A DNA stretch of 64,000 nt from Gillisella vitis (lineage in GTDB: Bacteria > Pseudomonadota > Alphaproteobacteria > Rhizobiales > Rhizobiaceae), in contig NZ_LMVL02000005.1 of assembly GCF_001541345.2 (NCBI RefSeq), forward strand, positions 248,001 through 312,000, written 5' to 3'. This document shows, piece after piece, positions 8,155 to 14,506 of the stretch. The translations under genes were made by a program, and so were the position numbers. Below the pieces are notes generated by a model. That model was not told the origin of the DNA, ran no database searches, and saw only the letters and a list, made by a program, of their open reading frames with translations. Each line of letters opens with the position of its first letter. The first letter of the stretch is position 1.

Positions 8155-10848
8155 GTGTCCAAATCGCTTGACAGTTTCAATTGCCGGTCGACGCTTTCCG
8201 TCGATGGCAAGGATTATGTCTATTACAGTATCCCCAAGGCCGAGGCCAATGGCCTGACCGGCGTTTCCAAGCTGCCCTATTCCATGAAGGTGCTGCTGGA
8301 AAACCTACTGCGCAACGAAGACGGCCGCTCCGTCACCAAGGCCGACATTGAAAACGTCGCCGCCTGGCTCGTTGACAAGGGCACGGCTGAAAACGAAATA
8401 GCCTATCGTCCGGCCCGCGTGCTGATGCAGGACTTCACCGGCGTTCCCGCCGTGGTCGATCTGGCCGCCATGCGCGATGCCATGGTGTCACTGGGTGGCG
8501 ATCCGGAAAAGATCAACCCGCTGGTTCCCGTCGACCTCGTCATCGACCACTCGGTCATCGTCGATGAATTCGGTACGCCAACCGCTTTTGCCCGTAACGT
8601 TGAGCTGGAATATGAGCGCAACGGCGAGCGTTACCGCTTCCTCAAGTGGGGCCAGCAGGCGTTCAAAAACTTCCGCGTTGTTCCTCCGGGCACTGGCATC
8701 TGTCACCAGGTCAATCTCGAATATCTCGGCCAGACCGTTTGGACCAAGGACGAAGACGGCGAAACCACTGCCTATCCGGACACCTGCGTTGGCACCGATT
8801 CGCATACCACGATGATCAACGGTCTGGGCGTTCTGGGCTGGGGCGTTGGCGGTATCGAAGCCGAAGCGGCCATGCTTGGCCAGCCGGTTTCCATGCTGCT
8901 GCCTGAGGTCATCGGCTTTAAGCTGACCGGCAAGGTCAAGGAAGGCGTCACCGCCACCGACCTCGTGCTGACCGTTGTGCAGATGCTGCGCAAGAAGGGC
9001 GTTGTGTCCAAATTCGTTGAATTCTTCGGCCCCGGCCTGGATTCGATGTCTTTGGCCGACCGCGCCACCATTGGCAACATGGGCCCGGAATATGGCGCGA
9101 CCTGCGGCTTCTTCCCGGTTGACGGCGAAACCATCAACTACCTGACGATGTCGGGCCGCACCAAGGACCGGATTGCACTGGTCGAAGCCTATTCCAAGGC
9201 GCAGGGCATGTGGCGCGACGGCGACGGTTCCGAACTGGTGTTCACCGACACGTTGGAACTCGACCTCGGCGACGTTGTGCCGTCGATGGCGGGTCCAAAG
9301 CGTCCGGAAGGCCGTCTGGCCTTGGAAACGATTGCGCCAAACTTCGCAACGGCGCTGGAAGGCGACTACAAGAAGCCTGGCCAGCTGACCAATCGCTACG
9401 CTGTTGAAGGCACTGACTTCGACCTCGGTCATGGCGATGTGGCCATTGCCGCTATCACCTCCTGCACCAACACCTCCAACCCGAGCGTGTTGATTGCTGC
9501 TGGCCTTCTGGCCCGTAATGCTGTTGCCAAGGGTCTGAAGTCCAAGCCCTGGGTCAAGACCTCGCTGGCACCTGGAAGCCAGGTTGTTGGTGAATACCTG
9601 TCCAAGTCTGGCCTGCAGGTTTCTCTGGATGCACTCGGCTTCAACCTCGTTGGTTTCGGCTGCACCACCTGCATCGGCAACTCTGGCCCGCTGCCAGCGC
9701 CGATCTCCAAGACCATCAACGACAAGGGCCTGATCACCGCAGGCGTTCTGTCGGGCAACCGTAACTTCGAAGGCCGTATCTCGCCGGACGTTCAGGCCAA
9801 CTACCTGGCATCTCCGCCGCTGGTTGTTGCTTACGCGCTGGCCGGTTCGGTCCAGAAGGACCTGACCACGGAGCCTTTGGGCGAAGACCAGGACGGCAAT
9901 CCGGTGTTCCTCCGGGATATCTGGCCGACCTCGAAGGAAATCCAGGAATTCATCCTGAAATACGTCACCCGCGAACTGTACGAAAGCAAGTATGCCGACG
10001 TGTTCAAGGGTGATGAAAACTGGCAGGCCGTTCAGATTCCGGCTGGCCAGACCTATGCCTGGGACGACAACTCGACCTATGTGCAGAACCCGCCTTACTT
10101 CGTGGGCATGGGCAAGAGTGGTTCCGGTCTCAAGAACATCACCAACGCGCGCGTTCTTGGCCTGTTTGGTGACAAGATCACCACCGACCATATCTCGCCG
10201 GCTGGCTCCATCAAGGCGGCGTCGCCTGCTGGCGCCTATCTGTTGGACCATGGCGTTGGCGTGGCGGACTTCAACCAGTACGGTACCCGTCGCGGCAATC
10301 ACGAAGTGATGATGCGCGGTACCTTCGCCAATATCCGTATCCGCAACCACATGCTCGGTCCGAACGGCAAGGAAGGTGGCTACACCATCCATTATCCGTC
10401 CAAGGAAGAGATGTCGATTTACGATGCGGCTATGCAGTACAAGGCCGAGGGCGTTCCGCTGGTGATCTTTGCTGGCGTGGAATACGGTAACGGTTCCTCG
10501 CGTGACTGGGCTGCTAAGGGTACCAACCTGCTCGGCGTGCGCGCCGTGATTGCCCAGTCGTTCGAGCGTATCCACCGCTCCAACCTGGTCGGCATGGGCA
10601 TCGTTCCTTTCTGCTTCGAGGACGGCACCACCTGGGCCAGCCTCAACCTGAAGGGCGACGAAACCGTGACGATCGAAGGCCTCGAAGGCGAGATCAAGCC
10701 ACGCGAGAAGAAGATCGCCAAGATCACCTATGCCGATGGCACAGTGAAGGATCTGCCGCTGATCTGCCGCATCGATACGCTTGACGAAGTGACCTACGTG
10801 AATAACGGCGGCATCTTGCAGACCGTTCTGCGCGATCTGGCCGCTTAA
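8155..10848 (+). CDS. acnA: aconitate hydratase A
   Basis: Aconitase isomerises citrate to isocitrate in the TCA cycle and holds a [4Fe-4S] cluster. The 897-residue product has the AcnA/IRP architecture. Cluster ligands are visible in AITSCTNTSNPSV and in GFGCTTCIGNSGPL, and the swivelling C-terminal domain ends YGNGSSRDWAAKG...GVRAVIAQSFERIHRSNL. I chose GTG 8155 (VSKSLDSFNCRST), because rhizobial homologues begin MSKSLDSF; an in-frame ATG at 8122 would add 11 residues. It is divergent from ccmA and closed by a strong terminator. Confidence 0.96.
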   Translation: MSKSLDSFNCRSTLSVDGKDYVYYSIPKAEANGLTGVSKLPYSMKVLLENLLRNEDGRSVTKADIENVAAWLVDKGTAENEIAYRPARVLMQDFTGVPAVVDLAAMRDAMVSLGGDPEKINPLVPVDLVIDHSVIVDEFGTPTAFARNVELEYERNGERYRFLKWGQQAFKNFRVVPPGTGICHQVNLEYLGQTVWTKDEDGETTAYPDTCVGTDSHTTMINGLGVLGWGVGGIEAEAAMLGQPVSMLLPEVIGFKLTGKVKEGVTATDLVLTVVQMLRKKGVVSKFVEFFGPGLDSMSLADRATIGNMGPEYGATCGFFPVDGETINYLTMSGRTKDRIALVEAYSKAQGMWRDGDGSELVFTDTLELDLGDVVPSMAGPKRPEGRLALETIAPNFATALEGDYKKPGQLTNRYAVEGTDFDLGHGDVAIAAITSCTNTSNPSVLIAAGLLARNAVAKGLKSKPWVKTSLAPGSQVVGEYLSKSGLQVSLDALGFNLVGFGCTTCIGNSGPLPAPISKTINDKGLITAGVLSGNRNFEGRISPDVQANYLASPPLVVAYALAGSVQKDLTTEPLGEDQDGNPVFLRDIWPTSKEIQEFILKYVTRELYESKYADVFKGDENWQAVQIPAGQTYAWDDNSTYVQNPPYFVGMGKSGSGLKNITNARVLGLFGDKITTDHISPAGSIKAASPAGAYLLDHGVGVADFNQYGTRRGNHEVMMRGTFANIRIRNHMLGPNGKEGGYTIHYPSKEEMSIYDAAMQYKAEGVPLVIFAGVEYGNGSSRDWAAKGTNLLGVRAVIAQSFERIHRSNLVGMGIVPFCFEDGTTWASLNLKGDETVTIEGLEGEIKPREKKIAKITYADGTVKDLPLICRIDTLDEVTYVNNGGILQTVLRDLAA

Positions 10849-10874
10849 TCCTGTCGATTCCCACTGAAAATAAC

Positions 10875-10910
10875 AGCCGCTGGCGCAAATGCCGGCGGCT
10901 TTTTTGTTTT
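10875..10910 (+). terminator. Rho-independent terminator of acnA
   Basis: Arms AGCCGCTGGC and GCCGGCGGCT pair over 10 bp with one G-T wobble around GCAAAT, directly followed by TTTTTTGTTTT. It begins 26 nt after the acnA stop codon. Confidence 0.88.
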
Positions 10911-11160
10911 CTCTTCACTTCAAGGTTGCTCTCACCCCAACGTGACTTGGTGTTGAAGCGGGTCCTGTTTATCTTCTCAATCCATGAGCAGGCTGATCGG
11001 CGGCTTGGCGATGCTTAGGACCAGGTTCATGTGACCGGTTTAAACTGCTTTGACATGTTTATGCAGTATAGACAGCGTAAGCCGGGCTGGCTGCAAGGGG
11101 GCGCTCCGAAAAGGATCGTTCGGCACTTTGAGACGCCATGGTATTGTGGCGGGCTTACTG

Positions 11161-11202
11161 CATAATTCTTTAAACCGGAATCGGTTTAAAGGGAAAATTA
11201 TG
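11161..11202. repeat. compound inverted repeat, CTTTAAACCG core
   Basis: Inner arms CTTTAAACCG (11168-11177) and CGGTTTAAAG (11182-11191) pair perfectly around GAAT. Outer arms CATAATT (11161-11167) and AATTATG (11196-11202) also pair, leaving GGAA as a bulge on one side. TGCAG follows. I recall very similar AATTATGCAG/TTTAAACCG elements scattered between genes of Rhizobiaceae, so this is probably a dispersed intergenic repeat; that needs a genome search. Confidence 0.6.
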
Positions 11203-11218
11203 CAGCAGATATAAAGAG

Positions 11219-11263
11219 CTACAGCGAACCTTTGTGCGCCATATATGGCGCACGGCGCTGTAG
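11219..11263. repeat. compound inverted repeat with 20-bp perfect palindrome
   Basis: A perfect 20-bp palindrome occupies 11234-11253 (half GTGCGCCATA). It is nested in outer arms CTACAGCG (11219-11226) and CGCTGTAG (11256-11263). The unpaired bases are AACCTTT on the left and GG on the right. The structure ends about 44 bp before the DUF1223 start, so it would lie in or next to that transcript's leader. Confidence 0.65.
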
Positions 11264-11306
11264 AGGAGTTGACTAAAGGGGAGGGTTGAAGAATGGGGCA
11301 GTATCG

Positions 11307-12104
11307 ATGGTTTCGATGAAGGTTACGGCAATTCCTGGGAAAGGCCTCCTTGTGGGCCTGATGATGTGCTTGGCAGCTGCCTCAGTCGTCAAGGCTGAGG
11401 ATGTGCATTCGCCGAAGGGGGTTGTCGAGCTTTTTACGTCGCAGGGCTGTGTATCCTGCCCACCCGCCGACCGTGCCTTTGAAGCGCTCGCCAAACAACC
11501 TGATGTGATCGCACTGGCCTACCATGTCGATTACTGGAACTACCGTGGTTGGACCGATACGCTCGGGTCCCCTGGCAATACCGCCCGCCAATATGCCTAT
11601 GCACGAAGCTTCGGTAGGAGCGGTGTCTATACGCCCCAGGCTGTGGTCAATGGCGCGATGCAGATGAAGGGTACCGATGCGACGACGCTTTCGGGAAAAC
11701 TGGATGGGCTGCGGGCCAGCGGCAATGGCTTGTCCGTCAAGGTCGATGCAGCCATTCAAGGGGATGCACTGTCGGTGTCGATCGGCAATGGCCAAGGTCG
11801 CGCCGATGTGATCGTCGTCTATTTCAAGCGTCGAAAAGATGTCGAGGTCCTGAAGGGTGAAAACAAGGGCCAGCGCATGACCTATTGGAACAGCGTCAGC
11901 GACATCCAATCTGTCGGCATGTGGCATGGCGATAGTTTGAAACTGACCCTGCCATCCAAGGTCCTGCGCAGCAATGATTGTGACGGATTTGCAGTGCTGC
12001 TTCAGTCTTCGACGCAAAATGGAGAGCCTGGCAGGATCGTCGGAGCAGCAATGGTAATGGCTCAATCTGCGGGAAATGAGAGCGCTAAGCAACTCAATCC
12101 ATGA
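11307..12104 (+). CDS. DUF1223 secreted thioredoxin-fold protein
   Basis: A 265-residue exported protein of the DUF1223 family; function unknown. Residues 4-30 form a signal peptide (MKVTAIPGK, then a hydrophobic core ending SVVKA). The mature part starts with a thioredoxin-like segment VVELFTSQGCVSCPPADR, which contains CVSC (C48, C51), and later YTPQAVVNGAMQ resembles a cis-proline loop. Candidate starts are TTG 11286, ATG 11307 and ATG 11316. The TTG sits too close to the GGGGAGGG run, so I prefer 11307. A periplasmic redox role is inferred from the CxxC only. Confidence 0.85.
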   Translation: MVSMKVTAIPGKGLLVGLMMCLAAASVVKAEDVHSPKGVVELFTSQGCVSCPPADRAFEALAKQPDVIALAYHVDYWNYRGWTDTLGSPGNTARQYAYARSFGRSGVYTPQAVVNGAMQMKGTDATTLSGKLDGLRASGNGLSVKVDAAIQGDALSVSIGNGQGRADVIVVYFKRRKDVEVLKGENKGQRMTYWNSVSDIQSVGMWHGDSLKLTLPSKVLRSNDCDGFAVLLQSSTQNGEPGRIVGAAMVMAQSAGNESAKQLNP

Positions 12105-12434
12105 TTGGAAAACAGTTTGCGCATGGCGCGCTGCCGGGTCTCACATATCATATTTTGTCTTCAGCGGGTCCGGCCGGGAACATTGGGGGGCTGGGGGTAA
12201 GGGGTCAATGCGCCAGACCGGACCCTTGACGCTGACGCGTCAACTGAAGACGGTGCAATCTCGTCTGCAATTGGGGCGCTGTTTTGACCGAAATACGGCG
12301 AAGGAAAAAAACCTTCCGAAATGGTACAGGTTGAGCTTTTTGGCGCAAACCGCTTACGCAGTTACGCTCTTGCAATTTGATGCCTGTCAGGCAAACTGTC
12401 ACCGGCTTGTCATGAAAAGCACGAAGGAGCCCCA
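12105..12434. other. spacer between DUF1223 and DUF2794 genes
   Basis: No credible gene is seen. The spacer holds a dispersed 8-bp pair (GGGTCCGG at 12166-12173, CCGGACCC at 12218-12225), a perfect dyad TTGACGC-TGAC-GCGTCAA (12226-12243), and a 13-bp palindrome TGCCTG-T-CAGGCA (12381-12393) ahead of the DUF2794 gene. Any of these could be an operator. AAGGAGCC at 12424-12431 is the DUF2794 ribosome binding site. Confidence 0.5.
12226..12243. repeat. perfect 7-bp dyad TTGACGC / GCGTCAA
   Basis: Arms TTGACGC and GCGTCAA flank TGAC. It lies 192 bp before the DUF2794 start. There is no T-run, so it is a candidate operator rather than a terminator. Confidence 0.35.
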
Positions 12435-12854
12435 ATGACCGATCAGCCGGATTTACCTCGTGAAGTCCCGCCCGTCACTCCTGAAACTGGCCAGCGTCCG
12501 GGCAACAGACCTGCTCCCGTGGTGGATCTGAGGGATTACAAGCAGAATCTTGATCCGCTACCGGTCACTTTTCATCGTACGGAATTGGATGCGATCCTAT
12601 GGGTCTATGGCCGCATGGTCGGGGAAGGCGAGTGGCGCGATTACGCGCTTGACCACCTGAAAGACAAGGCGGTGTTTTCCGTTTTCAAGCGCTCCGGTGA
12701 GATGCCTTTGTATCGGATCGAGAAAAATCCGAAGCTTGCGGCAAAGCAAGGGGCCTTTTCTGTAGTCAATACCCACGGAATGATTTTGAAACGTGGGCAT
12801 GACCTGCGTCAGGTGCTGAAAGTGTTCGACAAGGTTTTGAAACTGGTCGAGTAG
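12435..12854 (+). CDS. DUF2794 family protein
   Basis: A 139-residue cytoplasmic protein of the DUF2794 family found in alphaproteobacteria; function unknown. The first 35 residues are Pro-rich and probably disordered. The conserved core runs from VTFHRTELDAILWVYGRMVGEGEWRDYALD to the end and includes FSVFKRSGEMPLYRIEK. The ATG at 12435 follows AAGGAGCCCCA, a good ribosome binding site. Its stop is 7 bp from the stop of the convergent acetyltransferase gene. Confidence 0.88.
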   Translation: MTDQPDLPREVPPVTPETGQRPGNRPAPVVDLRDYKQNLDPLPVTFHRTELDAILWVYGRMVGEGEWRDYALDHLKDKAVFSVFKRSGEMPLYRIEKNPKLAAKQGAFSVVNTHGMILKRGHDLRQVLKVFDKVLKLVE

Positions 12855-12861
12855 AGCGTCC

Positions 12862-13419
12862 TCACCCTTTGAAAAGGCTGCCGGGATAGGTTTTTTCGTC
12901 GGGTAGTGTCTGGTTACCCTCGCCGAGCGCGCGTTGCATGAAAACGGTGTCGAGCCAGGTTCCGTGTTTGAAGCCGGAGCCGTTGATACCTCCGGCATGG
13001 GTAAATCCCAGGCTGCGGTGAACGCCAATTGACGCGGGGTTAGCGCCACCGATCACCGTGATCATCTGCCTGAAGCCCAGTGCCGTGCATTGCGCCACCA
13101 GATCGGCCAGCAGCGCCTTACCGATCCCCTTGCCTTGGGCTGCCTCTGCCAGGTAAATCGAATCCTCCACCAGAAAGCGATAGGCCGGCCGAGTGCGAAA
13201 AGCCGAGGCATAGGCATAGCCGAGCAGACCGCCGTCACCATCCTCTGAGACGATATAGGGATAGAATTGAGAGGTGATCGTTTCCATCCGGTGCGCCATC
13301 TCAGTCACGTCGGGTGGGGTGATTTCATAGCTTGCCTTTCCCGTCAGAATGGCATGCGAGTAAATCTCGGTGATGCGGGGGATGTCGGCTAAGGTGGCTG
13401 CGCGGATTTGCACGGGCAT
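12862..13419 (-). CDS. GNAT-family N-acetyltransferase (phosphinothricin acetyltransferase-like)
   Basis: A 185-residue GNAT enzyme using acetyl-CoA. The opening IRAATLADIPRITEIYSHAI and the acetyl-CoA binding segment AAQGKGIGKALLADL resemble the PAT/YwnH branch, which acetylates phosphinothricin, methionine sulfone or related amino acid analogues. The motif GANPASIGVHRSLGF is also typical of that branch. The true substrate cannot be read from sequence. The C-terminal tail after about residue 165 is longer than usual. It is convergent with the DUF2794 gene. Confidence 0.88.
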   Translation of the reverse strand: MPVQIRAATLADIPRITEIYSHAILTGKASYEITPPDVTEMAHRMETITSQFYPYIVSEDGDGGLLGYAYASAFRTRPAYRFLVEDSIYLAEAAQGKGIGKALLADLVAQCTALGFRQMITVIGGANPASIGVHRSLGFTHAGGINGSGFKHGTWLDTVFMQRALGEGNQTLPDEKTYPGSLFKG

Positions 13420-13493
13420 GGGACTTTCTACGCTGAGAAACAGTGTAGATTTCCGTCTTGCATAGCCAGGCGCTTACGGCAAGACGGCTCATG

Positions 13494-13518
13494 AAAAAGG
13501 GCGACCCGAAGGCCGCCC
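13494..13518 (-). terminator. Rho-independent terminator of ybhL
   Basis: Read on the minus strand, arms GGGCGGCC and GGTCGCCC pair over 8 bp (one G-T) around the stable loop TTCG, followed by TTTTTC. It lies 30 nt beyond the ybhL stop codon. Confidence 0.85.
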
Positions 13519-13547
13519 TGATGTGATCCTGTTACTTTTGTCCGCCG

Positions 13548-14318
13548 TTAGCGACGGTCGCCCATGAAGCGCAGCATGAACAGGAACAGGTTGATGAAGT
13601 CGAGGTAAAGGGTCAGCGCACCCAGGATAGCCTTGCGGCCAGCCGTATCGGCACCGTCCTGCTCGAAATACATTTCCTTGATCTTCTGGGTGTCGTAGGC
13701 GGTCAGGCCTGCAAAGATCACAACGCCGATAGCCGAAACAGCAAAGGCGAGGGCAGAAGACTGAAGGAAGATGTTGACCAGCGAGGCGATGATCAGGCCG
13801 AACAGACCCATGATCAGGAACGAACCCATCGCGCTCAGGCTACGCTTGGTGGTGTAGCCATACAGCGACAGGGCGCCGAACGAAGCAGCCGTGACGAAGA
13901 AGGTTTGCACCACGCTCTGGCCGGTATAGATCAGCAGGATCGACGACAACGACAGGCCGACCAGGCCAGCATAGACCAGGAAGGTGGTGCGGGCCGCCGA
14001 TACGCTCATCGACTGGATCTTGAAGCTCAGGAAAAACACCAGGCCGATAGGAGCCAGCATGATCACCCATTTCAGCGGGCTACCGTAAATGGCAGCGCCA
14101 AGGCTGGTCAGCATGATGCCGTTGCCGAACTGTCCGACAGCCTGGGATGGGTCGGTCGTGGTGGCAAGCATGGCGATCACGTAAGCCGCAACGCCGGTAA
14201 TCGCCAGTCCAAGACCCATCAGGTTATAGACCTTCAGCATGTAGCTGCGCAGGCCCTGGTCGATCATCTCGGCCGAACCTACCCCAGTACGCGCCTGATA
14301 ATTGCGAAAATCAGACAT
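13548..14318 (-). CDS. ybhL: Bax inhibitor-1 / YccA family membrane protein YbhL
   Basis: A 256-residue protein with seven hydrophobic helices spanning about residues 30-250, of the Bax inhibitor-1 (UPF0005) family; bacterial members are proposed pH-sensitive calcium leak channels. The C-terminal motif GLTAYDTQKIKEMYFE contains the family's conserved Asp and is followed by ALTLYLDFINLFLFMLRF. The polar N-terminus reads MSDFRNYQARTG. The start follows GAGAGGAAACC. A structured leader precedes it and a TTCG-loop terminator ends it, so it is probably a single-gene transcript. Confidence 0.93.
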   Translation of the reverse strand: MSDFRNYQARTGVGSAEMIDQGLRSYMLKVYNLMGLGLAITGVAAYVIAMLATTTDPSQAVGQFGNGIMLTSLGAAIYGSPLKWVIMLAPIGLVFFLSFKIQSMSVSAARTTFLVYAGLVGLSLSSILLIYTGQSVVQTFFVTAASFGALSLYGYTTKRSLSAMGSFLIMGLFGLIIASLVNIFLQSSALAFAVSAIGVVIFAGLTAYDTQKIKEMYFEQDGADTAGRKAILGALTLYLDFINLFLFMLRFMGDRR

Positions 14319-14333
14319 GGTTTCCTCTCATTA

Positions 14334-14386
14334 AGCCCCGGATTGTTCACGGTGCGGGACAGTGTCCCAAGCGCCGCTGCGGGGCT
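14334..14386 (-). ncRNA. candidate ybhL leader RNA
   Basis: The leader read on the minus strand folds as a closed element. The outer stem is AGCCCCG (14380-14386) with CGGGGCT (14334-14340), 7 bp. Inside is an arm made of GGCGC/GCACC (one C-A mismatch), a TT bulge, and GGGAC-ACT-GTCCC. The closing stem ends 15 nt before the ybhL start, immediately ahead of GAGAGGAAA. A conserved ybhL leader motif of unknown ligand is described upstream of this gene in Rhizobiales; assignment rests on position and fold, not on a covariance search. Confidence 0.6.
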
Positions 14387-14506
14387 CCAGCATGCGTAGC
14401 GTCAATATGGGAGCAATAACGCTATAGAACAAGAGCTTTTGCGTTAAACCTCGGTAATGTCGCCTATGGTCATCCAGTTCGGTTAACGGACAAGTCCCCA
14501 TCCCTG

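Larger units (their letters stand above)
10849..11306. other. long acnA-DUF1223 spacer
   Basis: This 458-bp gap begins with the acnA terminator and then has no convincing gene in any frame. Its second half, from about 11161, is occupied by two separate compound dyads listed individually. A degenerate copy of the first dyad's core (ACCGGTTTAAAC) is visible near 11036-11047, followed by a TTATGCAG stretch like that beside the intact copy. A GGGGAGGG run at 11278-11285 precedes the DUF1223 gene. Confidence 0.6.

Noticed and set aside
8488..10575. Long open frame on the minus strand opposite acnA (about 695 codons)
   Set aside because: It is a shadow of acnA produced by GC-rich third codon positions. 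It has no recognisable family, and acnA is unmistakable.
12076..12438. Possible 120-codon gene in the spacer before the DUF2794 gene
   Set aside because: It overlaps the 3' end of the DUF1223 gene and the DUF2794 start, has unremarkable composition and no ribosome binding site, and contains several palindromes more typical of a control region.
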